A program made the position numbers and the translations under genes. Of a stretch of DNA of 11,171 bases, positions 5,476 through 11,171 are shown piece by piece. A model generated the notes under the pieces. That model did no database searches. It was not told where the DNA came from and saw nothing but the letters and a program-made list of their open reading frames with translations. Source of the stretch: Microcaldota archaeon (lineage in GTDB: Archaea; Micrarchaeota; Micrarchaeia; Micrarchaeales; Micrarchaeaceae); contig JAJYVY010000024.1 of NCBI GenBank assembly GCA_021791775.1, forward strand, positions 1-11,171. The letters run 5' to 3'. Within the stretch, counting starts at the first letter, position 1. Each line of letters begins with the position of its first letter.

Positions 5476-6030
5476 TCATTGCTTAAGTTTTATAGAGAAC
5501 TCAACTAGTTTATTAAGCAGCAAGCTTATCCTCTTCTGGACTTCTGTGTCTTTTAGTTCTCCGTCTTTGCCTATCTTTTCAGAAGCAAATGTGACTATTA
5601 CCTCAGGTTTTACTACAGCGTATACATTCAGGAAAATGAAAACCTGGCGGAGGTGGTATTGTGCCCGTGATCCTCCCATCGCACCTACTGATGCACTCAT
5701 TATCGCTGCGGCTTTACCATCAAATGGATTGTCAGGGCGCGAAGCCCAGTCTATAGCGTTCTTAAGTGCGCCAGGTATTGAATAGTTGTATTCCGGTGTG
5801 GATATGAGTATGGCGTCTGCCTCTTTTATCTTCTTTTTTAGCCACACTACCTTTTCGGGCGGGTTATTTTCTGTATCCTGATTATATTCAGGTATTCCTG
5901 ATATGTCAAAGATTTCAAGTTCCGAATTCTCGGGAACCATTTTCTTTGCTGCGTGCAGCAGAGCCGTGTTATACGAGCCTTTCCTGATGCTACCCGATAT
6001 TCCGAGTATCCTTACTCCTGTGGTGGGCAT
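5476..6030 (-). CDS. NADPH-dependent FMN reductase family flavoprotein
   Basis: A 184-residue flavodoxin-fold reductase of the NADPH-dependent FMN reductase (ChrR/SsuE/azoreductase-like) family. It binds FMN and reduces flavin, quinones or other electrophiles with NAD(P)H. Motifs: GSIRKGSYN (13-21) is the phosphate-binding loop, STPEYNYSIPGALKNAIDW (77-95) contacts the isoalloxazine ring, and SVGAMGGSRAQ (114-124) is the second flavin-contacting loop. Length is normal for the family. The physiological substrate cannot be told from sequence. The ATG at 6030 follows an AT-rich promoter, and the gene is 45 bases downstream of the DUF5679 gene, so it may also be reached by read-through. Confidence 0.88.
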   Translation of the reverse strand: MPTTGVRILGISGSIRKGSYNTALLHAAKKMVPENSELEIFDISGIPEYNQDTENNPPEKVVWLKKKIKEADAILISTPEYNYSIPGALKNAIDWASRPDNPFDGKAAAIMSASVGAMGGSRAQYHLRQVFIFLNVYAVVKPEVIVTFASEKIGKDGELKDTEVQKRISLLLNKLVEFSIKLKQ

Positions 6031-6042
6031 GGTAAAATATTG

Positions 6043-6056
6043 AAATTATATTTATG
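6043..6056 (-). promoter_or_regulatory. TATA-like box of the FMN reductase gene
   Basis: On the minus strand this reads GCATAAATATAATT, centred about 20 bases before ATG 6030. The spacing is slightly short for a leaderless start, but the composition fits a TATA box. Confidence 0.45.
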
Positions 6057-6075
6057 CTTTATCGGAATGTGATAT

Positions 6076-6216
6076 TCACTTGCCCCCTATCTTGAACATC
6101 TTTGTGCCACAGACTGGGCATTTGCCGGATGTTGCCTTCTTTCCATTCTTCATTGTAACCTCCTTTGCCTCTTTCATTTCCTGCTTCTGCTTACATTTTA
6201 CACAATATGCTTCCAT
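6076..6216 (-). CDS. DUF5679-type zinc-ribbon mini-protein
   Basis: A 46-residue protein with two knuckles, CVKC (5-8) and CPVC (33-36), forming a zinc ribbon. The layout MEAYCVKC, then KEV-x3-NGKKATSGKCPVCGTKMFKI, matches the DUF5679 family, found as tiny stand-alone proteins in archaea and some bacteria; their function is unknown. It has its own minus-strand TATA box about 30 bases upstream of the ATG. It lies 54 bases downstream of the CoaD gene and in the same direction. Confidence 0.85.
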   Translation of the reverse strand: MEAYCVKCKQKQEMKEAKEVTMKNGKKATSGKCPVCGTKMFKIGGK

Positions 6217-6236
6217 TTTATCGCCAATTTATTGTT

Positions 6237-6254
6237 GTATTTATAATATAAAAA
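6237..6254 (-). promoter_or_regulatory. TATA box of the DUF5679 gene
   Basis: On the minus strand TTTTTATATTATAAATAC lies about 20-38 bases before the ATG at 6216, a strong AT-rich TATA region giving a near-leaderless start. Confidence 0.6.
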
Positions 6255-6270
6255 TTCGGTGGTTTGTGGC

Positions 6271-6783
6271 TTAGCCCTTCTTGCGGCTTCTGGTGTGCAC
6301 GGTTTTGGCGGCGTGAGGATTTTTAGTATCTGCAGGGTCTTTTACTTTTCTGCCTTGGCCATCTATCTCCCCGCGCGCTATTCTCGTCGAAGAGATAGGC
6401 TTCCCGTCGTATGCTTTTGTATAACCGACAATCGTTATCCTTATTGGGTGTATGTGGTTTTCTTTTCTTATGGCGTTTATCTCTCTGGCTACCTGCACGG
6501 TTTCCGGGCTTACTATTATATAATCAAAATCCTCTGTTAGCGTAGGTCCGTATTTGTCTCTTAGTGGGCTTATTTTGTACGCCTTGCGGTATTTTGAGGC
6601 AAATTCAATAAGCTGCGCGCGCCTCTTCCTGTAACTCTGAGATGCTGGTTTGTGGCTTTTGACGTATTTGTCAGTTGTAAGGCCTATATATATGCTGTCG
6701 CCTATTGAGAAGGCCTTGCTTAAAAGCTTTCTGTGGCCTTTGTGCAGGAACGCAAACGTACCACCGACCACTGCCTTCCTCAT
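6271..6783 (-). CDS. coaD: Phosphopantetheine adenylyltransferase, archaeal type
   Basis: Transfers AMP from ATP to 4'-phosphopantetheine to make dephospho-CoA, the penultimate step of coenzyme A synthesis. The 170-residue protein is a nucleotidyltransferase of the archaeal CoaD family (COG1019). It shows GGTFAFLHKGH (7-17) with the H14-x2-H17 nucleotide-binding motif, GDSIYIGLTTD (28-38), YRKRRAQL (51-58) and the second signature ISSTRI (130-135). After residue 145 there is a basic, probably disordered tail (ending TRSRKKG) that the core fold does not need. The start at 6783 is supported by the immediate β-strand and GGTF motif, and by a TATA box 26 bases upstream. It is transcribed divergently from the helicase gene. 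Confidence 0.92.
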   Translation of the reverse strand: MRKAVVGGTFAFLHKGHRKLLSKAFSIGDSIYIGLTTDKYVKSHKPASQSYRKRRAQLIEFASKYRKAYKISPLRDKYGPTLTEDFDYIIVSPETVQVAREINAIRKENHIHPIRITIVGYTKAYDGKPISSTRIARGEIDGQGRKVKDPADTKNPHAAKTVHTRSRKKG

Positions 6784-6802
6784 GAATATTTATGCCCTTC
6801 GT

Positions 6803-6814
6803 ATGTTTATTAAT
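6803..6814 (-). promoter_or_regulatory. coaD: TATA box of coaD
   Basis: On the minus strand TTAATAAACATA is centred about 26 bases before ATG 6783, the spacing expected for a leaderless archaeal transcript. Confidence 0.5.
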
Positions 6815-6850
6815 TGGGGCGTTACGATAATGCCTTAATATAGTTATAGG

Positions 6851-6860
6851 TATATTTTAT
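6851..6860 (+). promoter_or_regulatory. TATA box of the helicase gene
   Basis: TATATTTTAT, within GTATATTTTATAC, is centred about 31 bases before the TTG at 6887, predicting a leader of around five bases. Two 8-bp inverted arms, ACGATAAT (6824-6831) and ATTATCGT (6867-6874), flank it. Confidence 0.6.
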
Positions 6861-6886
6861 ACAGTAATTATCGTCAGAGTGTTAAC

Positions 6887-8140
6887 TTGAAAAGATTTTC
6901 AGATATGCAGCTTAGGCAAGACCTCGTAGCTGAACTTGAGAGGATGGGATTTACCACAGCTACAGAGGTTCAGGAAATTGCACTTCCAATCACATTGAGC
7001 GGGCGCGATGCAATAGTAAGGGCAAAGACCGGCTCTGGAAAGACCATAGCGTTCTTGATGCCGATAATGCAGGGTTCTAGAAGAGAGCGCGGGATTTATG
7101 CGGTTATACTTGCACCGTCCAGAGAGCTTGCAGTGCAGATCTTCTCTGTCACGGACAGGCTGGCCCGAGCGGTTCATGAAAAAGTAGTGCTTGTATACGG
7201 AGGGGTATCGATAAACGCGCAGATAGACAGGATAAGGCAGGGAGCCACCATACTGGTAGGAACGCCTGGACGAGTTCTTGATCTAATGGAAAGGGGTGCG
7301 CTGAGATTTGACAGGGTTCGTTTCCTTGTCCTTGATGAAGGAGATACGATGCTCGATATGGGTTTTATAGCTGATATCGAGAGAATAATATCAAGCGTGC
7401 CTGAGAACAAACAACTTCTTCTTTTCTCTGCAACAATGCCAAAGGAGATTGTAGGCATAGCCCAGAGACATATGAAACGCGATTATGCAACGGTAATAGT
7501 AGGCAAGGAGGACGAGCTTTCAGTAAAGACCATAACCCATTTTTATTTTGTGGTTCCGCGGAACCTTAAGTTTGCTGCGCTTCTTGCTTATATAGACCAG
7601 AATAAGCCAAGAAAGGCAATAATATTCGTTAGGACACAGAGAGAGGCGGATCTTGTATACAAAGTTATAATAGATCAAGGTAACGACGCAATGGTGCTTC
7701 ACGGCGGCATGACACAGGCTAAGAGGGAGACTTCGCTGCATCATTTCAGGAACAGATCACAGTTCCTCATAGCAACAAACGTGGCTGCGCGTGGACTTGA
7801 TATAGAAGGCATAACAGATATAATAAATTTCGACGCGCCTGAGGATCCTTTTGTTTATGTCCATAGAGTGGGAAGAAGCGCACGAATGGGAAAAGAGGGG
7901 CGGGCTTTTACCCTGATAACTCCGAATGAAAAAAGCATAGTGAATGACATAGTCTACGATGCAAATGTAGATTTGAAGGAAATAAAACTAAGTGTAGAAA
8001 AATATAGGAATATCAAGATCCCTTGGAGCAGTAGTAGGAGGCGCGAATTCGGAAGGGGAGGAGGGGACAGAGAGCATAGAGGCGGATTCAACAGAGGTTA
8101 TGGAAGACCACATAGAGGAAGAGGAGGCAGGTTCGGGTAA
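6887..8140 (+). CDS. DEAD-box ATP-dependent RNA helicase with RGG-rich tail
   Basis: Cytoplasmic RNA helicase that unwinds RNA duplexes or remodels RNA-protein complexes; 417 residues. Motifs in order: aromatic F4 and Q motif T26EVQ29, AKTGSGKT (46-53), PSREL (77-81), GG (105-106), TPGR (126-129), motif II DEGD (150-153), SAT (181-183), TNVAARGLDIE (297-307) and HRVGRSAR (326-333). Motif II has Gly where the family normally has Ala, and motif VI is HRVGRSAR rather than HRIGRTGR; the catalytic Asp, Glu and Arg residues remain. From about 383 the chain becomes an Arg/Gly-rich tail (RGGG, RGG, RGRGG), typical of RNA-binding extensions. The TTG at 6887 is preferred over ATG 6905 because it keeps F4 of the Q-motif region and sits near the predicted transcription start. 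Confidence 0.93.
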   Translation: MKRFSDMQLRQDLVAELERMGFTTATEVQEIALPITLSGRDAIVRAKTGSGKTIAFLMPIMQGSRRERGIYAVILAPSRELAVQIFSVTDRLARAVHEKVVLVYGGVSINAQIDRIRQGATILVGTPGRVLDLMERGALRFDRVRFLVLDEGDTMLDMGFIADIERIISSVPENKQLLLFSATMPKEIVGIAQRHMKRDYATVIVGKEDELSVKTITHFYFVVPRNLKFAALLAYIDQNKPRKAIIFVRTQREADLVYKVIIDQGNDAMVLHGGMTQAKRETSLHHFRNRSQFLIATNVAARGLDIEGITDIINFDAPEDPFVYVHRVGRSARMGKEGRAFTLITPNEKSIVNDIVYDANVDLKEIKLSVEKYRNIKIPWSSSRRREFGRGGGDREHRGGFNRGYGRPHRGRGGRFG

Positions 8141-8161
8141 ATAATGCTGTATTCTGTGTTA

Positions 8162-8169
8162 GTTTATAA
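8162..8169 (+). promoter_or_regulatory. TATA-like box of the two-helix membrane protein gene
   Basis: GTTTATAAG, about 42 bases before ATG 8208, predicts initiation near 8191. The resulting leader would include a weak Shine-Dalgarno sequence, GTGA, at 8200-8203. Confidence 0.4.
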
Positions 8170-8207
8170 GCTTTTGCTGCAGAATTGTTATAACACAAAG
8201 TGAATGT

Positions 8208-8447
8208 ATGGGAATAAAAGTGGAAAAAATAGACTATGTGTCTTTTGCGAAGTTTTATGCCATAATTTCTGGCATAATAGGGCTCCTGTACGGATTGATA
8301 GGTTTTGCAGGAGGACCTGTGGCTGGGTTAATTACAGTGGTCATTGGAATTGTAGGCGGCCTTATAGGAGGATTTATAGGCGGGATAATCTTTGCTCTTC
8401 TATACAATGTCCTCTTCAAGAGAGTAGCTACTTTTGAAGTAAATTAA
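8208..8447 (+). CDS. Small two-helix membrane protein, glycine-zipper type
   Basis: A 79-residue integral membrane protein of unknown function. A short charged head (MGIKVEKIDYVSFAKF) is followed by two hydrophobic segments at about 16-36 and 40-69. The second has repeated GxxxG-like spacing (IGIVGGLIGGFIGGIIFALLYN), which favours tight helix packing or oligomerisation. A similar layout of Gly-rich helix ending in LLYN before a short polar tail is common in small archaeal membrane proteins, but their role is not known. ATG 8208 is chosen over ATG 8204, which opens a different frame with no protein-like composition. It ends directly at a T-rich terminator. Confidence 0.75.
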   Translation: MGIKVEKIDYVSFAKFYAIISGIIGLLYGLIGFAGGPVAGLITVVIGIVGGLIGGFIGGIIFALLYNVLFKRVATFEVN

Positions 8448-8473
8448 TTTTATTTTTCTTTTTTTTCTTTTTT
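8448..8473 (+). terminator. T-rich archaeal transcription terminator
   Basis: Directly after the stop codon, 23 of 26 bases are T (interrupted only by A8452, C8458 and C8467), with no hairpin before it. This is how archaeal factor-independent termination looks. It separates the membrane-protein gene from the zinc-finger/MFS unit. Confidence 0.75.
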
Positions 8474-8480
8474 GTTTGCT

Positions 8481-8490
8481 ATTTTTTAAT
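8481..8490 (+). promoter_or_regulatory. TATA box of the zinc-finger/MFS unit
   Basis: ATTTTTTAAT is centred 26 bases before ATG 8512, exactly the spacing for a leaderless transcript. It lies next to the terminator T-tract, so part of its match could be composition. Confidence 0.5.
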
Positions 8491-8511
8491 TTTTATGTTT
8501 AGAGTTATAGT

Positions 8512-8676
8512 ATGTCAGAATTCATGTGCAGCCAGTGTGGGAGCGATGAGGGCACAATATATGCGTGCGGCAGCTGCGGTGGGTATTTCTGTTCTGCATG
8601 CGTTGTACGGGGAAATAATTCCATAATATACTGTCCTCAGTGTTCTCCTCAGTGTTATGTAGCGCATCAGGGCTGA
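8512..8676 (+). CDS. 54-residue all-cysteine zinc finger, cross-brace-like
   Basis: A small protein with nine cysteines in 54 residues and no recognised family. Four CxxC pairs are spaced C6-x2-C9-x9-C19-x2-C22-x4-C27-x2-C30-x10-C41-x2-C44, followed by C48 and H52. Eight ligands in four pairs should bind two zinc ions, as in RING, FYVE or similar treble-clef/cross-brace fingers; the four-residue gap between the second and third pairs is longer than in classic RING domains. It could also be two consecutive zinc ribbons. ATG 8512 has a TATA box 26 bases upstream. The stop is 13 bases before the MFS gene, so the two are probably co-transcribed. A regulatory or adaptor role for the transporter is possible but not shown. 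Confidence 0.7.
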   Translation: MSEFMCSQCGSDEGTIYACGSCGGYFCSACVVRGNNSIIYCPQCSPQCYVAHQG

Positions 8677-8689
8677 TGCAGGAATTTTA

Positions 8690-10123
8690 ATGGCAGAGAA
8701 TGATAAGCCTTTCTTAACGGAAAGGCACAAGAACATGATATTGTTCGTTCTTGTGCTTGGAGTTATGATGTCTGCCATAGACAGCACGATAGTACTCTTG
8801 GCGCTGCCAGTGATGGTGCAGCAACTCCATTCAAGCATAGCAACGATGATATGGGTTATACTTATATACATACTTGTTGTCTCAGTAGCCTCAACACAGC
8901 TTGGCAAAATCGGAGACATTTATGGAAGGAGCAGGATGTTCAACCTTGGATTTGCAGTATTTACTGTCGCCTCCTTTTTCTGCGGGCTAGCGCCTACTGA
9001 CATACTTCTTATATTAGGAAGGGCTGTGCAGGCCGTAGGAGGGGCATTGATGCAATCGAATAGTGGAGCCATAATTGCAGACACTTTTGACAGGAAGAGG
9101 ATTGGAAGGGCCTATGGCTTTACTTCGCTGGGGTGGGGATTCGGATCGGTTTTGGGCATCGTCTTGGGAGGCATAATAACCACTTTTATCGGATACAGGT
9201 ATATATTTTATATCAACGTTCCGATAGGCATTTTTGCCTTAGTTTTTGGGATTAGATACCTTAGGGATGGGCTTTTATCGAAGCGCAAGATTGATGTGTT
9301 CGGCATGTGCATACTGGCCGCGTCTTTGTTGCTAATATCGTATAGTGCAATAACAATATCCACAGTAGGGTTGGGTTATGCTAATTTTATTATGATTGTA
9401 TCTGGCATAGGATTGTTATACTTGTTTATAAGGATTGACAGGAAAGCTGCGAGCCCAACAATCAACTTCAGTGCTTTTGGGAACAGGATACTCAGGAATT
9501 CGATGTTTGCTTCTTTTTTTCAGAGCCTTGGCTATATAGGGGTTGTATTTGCACTTATAATGTATCTTCAAGGAGTGCGTGGAATTAGCCCTTTCGATGC
9601 TGCCTTGCTTCTTGTGCCTGGTTATATAATCAGCAGCTCTCTTGGGCCTTTCATGGGACGTTTCTCAGATAGGTATGGGGCAAAAAAGATAGCAACCGCG
9701 GGTATATGCCTCATGGCTGCTGGCGTAGTAGTTTACCTGACAATGACTGCGACATCTTACATATACATAGTTATATTAGGTTCCGTTCTTGCTGGAACTG
9801 GTTCATCAATGTTTTATCCCGCAAATAATAGTGCGGTAATGTCGAATGCGGAAGCACGCTCGTATGGTAGCGTATCTGGGCTTCTCAGGCTCATGGGCAA
9901 TCTTGGGACCCTTGGAAGCTTTGTTATGGTTATAACTGTTGCATCGCTTGCCGTGCCGCGTGCGGTCGCATTTGAAGTTTTTATAGGCACGTCAAAGATA
10001 GTAGGTGGCATCTCTCAGGATTTTATGGTGGGATTCCATGCGGTAATGGTAGCCTCCATAATCATACTTGCTATAGCTGGAATACTATCCTGGACCAGAG
10101 GAAAGGAAAACAGAGGTGGATGA
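8690..10123 (+). CDS. MFS multidrug exporter, DHA2 (14-helix) family
   Basis: A proton-driven efflux pump of the major facilitator superfamily, 477 residues, close to the usual 14-helix DHA2 (EmrB/QacA) length. Visible motifs: D31STIVLLALP (motif D1, helix 1), GKIGDIYGRSRMF (72-84, motif A), LGRAVQAVGGALM (109-121, motif B, Arg111), and after it GSVLGIVLGGII (152-163) at the place of motif C. Motif A is repeated in the second half as GRFSDRYGAKK. A long polar stretch before the last helix (after AVPRAVAFEVF) is typical of 14-helix members. In motif C the Gly-Pro pair seen in many antiporters is Gly-Ile. A Shine-Dalgarno AGGA at 8680-8683 precedes ATG 8690 by six bases. The substrate cannot be predicted. 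Confidence 0.9.
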   Translation: MAENDKPFLTERHKNMILFVLVLGVMMSAIDSTIVLLALPVMVQQLHSSIATMIWVILIYILVVSVASTQLGKIGDIYGRSRMFNLGFAVFTVASFFCGLAPTDILLILGRAVQAVGGALMQSNSGAIIADTFDRKRIGRAYGFTSLGWGFGSVLGIVLGGIITTFIGYRYIFYINVPIGIFALVFGIRYLRDGLLSKRKIDVFGMCILAASLLLISYSAITISTVGLGYANFIMIVSGIGLLYLFIRIDRKAASPTINFSAFGNRILRNSMFASFFQSLGYIGVVFALIMYLQGVRGISPFDAALLLVPGYIISSSLGPFMGRFSDRYGAKKIATAGICLMAAGVVVYLTMTATSYIYIVILGSVLAGTGSSMFYPANNSAVMSNAEARSYGSVSGLLRLMGNLGTLGSFVMVITVASLAVPRAVAFEVFIGTSKIVGGISQDFMVGFHAVMVASIIILAIAGILSWTRGKENRGG

Positions 10124-10253
10124 TTGGAGTAGGCGATGGCGGTAGAAGTAAAATTTGGGATGAAGAAAATTGTGTGACTGAATAGACTATCTAAAGTTGG
10201 TAAATGCAGTTGACGTGGATAATAAATTTTAGAGACATGATAACAAGATAGTT

Positions 10254-10266
10254 ATTATATTTTATT
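10254..10266 (+). promoter_or_regulatory. TATA box of the GIY-YIG gene
   Basis: ATTATATTTTATT predicts initiation near 10286 and a leader of about 20 bases, which holds the Shine-Dalgarno sequence AAGGTGA at 10294-10300, four bases before ATG 10305. The rest of 10124-10253 holds no gene; a 13-codon frame at 10136-10177 (MAVEVKFGMKKIV) looks like noise. Confidence 0.5.
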
Positions 10267-10304
10267 ATTTTTGAATAGTATGTTTCGAATTTTAAGGTGA
10301 ATCA

Positions 10305-10823
10305 ATGATTTCTGAAAAATTTAAAACCATAAAATATGAGGATTTATTTGGTATTGGAGAAAACGATGTAAAAAGAGCCATTGATAGGTCCTGTCCAGAA
10401 ACATCAGGAGTTTATTTATATATATTAAGAAAAGAGACCGTAAAATATCCTTTTGGCTCCAGCAGGATAGTTTATATAGGTAAATCAAGGAATTTAAAAA
10501 AGCGAATCAAGCACCATTTTACTTCGGATATGAAAAGTAAACTGTTTGGTTGTGATGAGGTGGAGACATTAGAATGGCCTTATCAAAACTATTTTATTGA
10601 AAGATCAAGTATGAAAATTGATATAGTGCTTGAAGAGTGTAAAGAATATGATAATTTTGAGCTGTTTTTGCTCGGAAGTTTCTTTAAAGAATATGGCGCG
10701 CCGCCGCTTTGTAATGGTTCAGTACAAAGGAAAAAGTTACGCGATGTATTTAGTGAACGTAGTGACATACTAATAGACCGGGCAGATAAACTGATTCAAA
10801 AAATTGATGTAGACATTAAATAA
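10305..10823 (+). CDS. GIY-YIG nuclease domain protein
   Basis: A 172-residue protein with a GIY-YIG endonuclease domain at about 34-138. The signature halves are G35VY37 and Y57IG59, followed by KSRNLKKRIKHHF with the conserved Arg67. The expected metal-binding Glu is E119 in FELFLLGSF, and the domain ends with the typical YGAPPLCN (N137). The flanks (1-33 and 139-172) are charged helices without a known DNA-binding domain. It resembles stand-alone GIY-YIG proteins of mobile elements and genome-defence neighbourhoods more than UvrC. By eye the gene is much more AT-rich than its neighbours and uses AAA for lysine where they use AAG. That, and its position at the 3' side of a tRNA gene, suggest horizontal origin. 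Transcription is convergent with the tRNA gene. Confidence 0.8.
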   Translation: MISEKFKTIKYEDLFGIGENDVKRAIDRSCPETSGVYLYILRKETVKYPFGSSRIVYIGKSRNLKKRIKHHFTSDMKSKLFGCDEVETLEWPYQNYFIERSSMKIDIVLEECKEYDNFELFLLGSFFKEYGAPPLCNGSVQRKKLRDVFSERSDILIDRADKLIQKIDVDIK

Positions 10824-10886
10824 ATTTATTAAAAAGGAGTATGGGCGACTTCAAGTAATAGTTAACTAGTCGTGTTGCTGATTAGA

Positions 10887-10961
10887 TGAGCCCGAGGGGA
10901 TTTGAACCCCTGACTTGGTGGTTAAAAGCCACCCACTCTAGCCAAACTGAGTTACGGGCCC
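10887..10961 (-). tRNA. tRNA-Lys (anticodon UUU)
   Basis: The 75-base minus-strand sequence folds into a complete cloverleaf. The acceptor GGGCCCG pairs with CGGGCTC with one G-U pair, and the discriminator is A. The D stem is ACTC/GAGT, the anticodon stem GGTGG/CCACC encloses loop CTTTTAA with anticodon TTT, and the T stem is AGGGG/CCCCT with loop TTCAAAT. There is no intron, and CCA is not encoded, so it must be added after transcription. Anticodon UUU reads AAA and AAG. Confidence 0.97.
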
Positions 10962-10986
10962 TCAATGAATTTTGATTATCTTTATC

Positions 10987-11000
10987 TATAAATATTTATA
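10987..11000 (-). promoter_or_regulatory. TATA box of the tRNA-Lys gene
   Basis: TATAAATATTTATA, itself a perfect palindrome, is centred about 32 bases upstream of the tRNA 5' end at 10961, placing transcription a few bases before the mature end, as usual for archaeal tRNA genes. Confidence 0.65.
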
Positions 11001-11050
11001 ATGTACTTGGCGGTTAAACCAGCATGCTGCAGCATTGCTTTAAATGGTCA

Positions 11051-11060
11051 TTTTATATAT
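11051..11060 (+). promoter_or_regulatory. TATA box of the gene at 11076
   Basis: TTTTATATAT, centred about 20 bases before ATG 11076, drives transcription away from the tRNA gene and suggests a leaderless mRNA. The spacing is at the short end of the usual range. Confidence 0.55.
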
Positions 11061-11075
11061 TATGTTCGTGGCGTA

Positions 11076-11171
11076 ATGAGGAAATTTAGCAGAGTTCCTG
11101 CTGGCAGAGAGGTAGTTGAGGACGCAAGATCTGTATTGCTTAAGGATACGAATCTCAAGAGGATTTACTTT
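11076..11171 (+). CDS. 5' end of an unidentified gene, cut by the window edge
   Basis: The first 32 codons of a gene running off the window, with no stop. The product starts MRKFSRVPAGREVVEDARSV and continues with charged residues to KRIYF. It is soluble-looking and I do not recognise it. The ATG at 11062 opens only a four-codon frame and is rejected. A TATA box upstream supports 11076. Confidence 0.55.
   Translation, partial: MRKFSRVPAGREVVEDARSVLLKDTNLKRIYF

Noticed and set aside
6080..6274. Plus-strand open frame of 64 codons
   Set aside because: It is the reverse of the DUF5679 zinc-ribbon gene, which has a clear family match and TATA box.
8204..8437. Open frame of 77 codons starting at ATG 8204
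   Set aside because: It reads the membrane-protein gene one frame off; Arg/Cys-rich composition without pattern, whereas 8208 gives two clear membrane helices.
8515..8919. Minus-strand open frame of 134 codons opposite the zinc finger and MFS start
   Set aside because: Antisense to two better-supported genes, with no motif and no promoter.
10136..10177. Thirteen-codon frame after the MFS gene (MAVEVKFGMKKIV)
   Set aside because: Too short, with no clear ribosome site and no conserved motif.

Overview
The window looks like chromosomal DNA of an archaeon, most likely a DPANN lineage of the Micrarchaeota/ARMAN type, though the phylum is an inference from gene content and style only. Support for archaea: TATA-type promoters placed about 20-32 bp upstream of start codons with almost no leader, a T-rich terminator without a hairpin, a tRNA gene without encoded CCA, an archaeal-type phosphopantetheine adenylyltransferase, and a TRASH-domain copper regulator. 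Isoleucine ATA and arginine AGA/AGG codons dominate, and there are several zinc-ribbon mini-proteins.

Layout. 1-98 is an unresolved edge. 99-752 encodes a membrane-anchored, cysteine-rich exported protein. 753-1025 is a non-coding, AT-rich gap with an orphan TATA box. 1026-4025 is a copper-homeostasis operon: a perfect 21-bp palindrome on the promoter, a PadR-type regulator with a C-terminal TRASH metal sensor, a 46-residue YHS protein, a second 46-residue cysteine-rich protein that is easily missed because it overlaps the longest open frame of the next gene, and a Cu+ P1B-ATPase whose true start is 1953. This parallels the copT-copM-copA arrangement of Sulfolobales, but with a different DNA-binding domain and different accessory proteins.

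4084-5393 holds a cysteine-headed TPR protein and a DUF1801 protein. On the minus strand, 5476-6783 holds an NADPH-dependent FMN reductase, a DUF5679 zinc ribbon and archaeal CoaD. Divergent from these is a DEAD-box RNA helicase (6887-8140, TTG start, RGG tail), followed by a two-helix membrane protein and a T-rich terminator. 8512-10123 pairs a 54-residue all-cysteine cross-brace-like zinc finger with a DHA2-type MFS exporter. 10305-10823 is an AT-rich GIY-YIG nuclease lying on the 3' side of a minus-strand tRNA-Lys(UUU) gene. The window ends inside a gene that starts at 11076.

Functional reading. The copper operon is the best-defined system: the regulator probably represses its own promoter until its TRASH domain binds metal, the small YHS/Cys proteins probably bind or ferry Cu+, and CopA exports it. 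The other genes are separate units, mostly housekeeping (CoA synthesis, RNA helicase, tRNA). First genes of units appear leaderless, whereas several internal genes have Shine-Dalgarno sequences.
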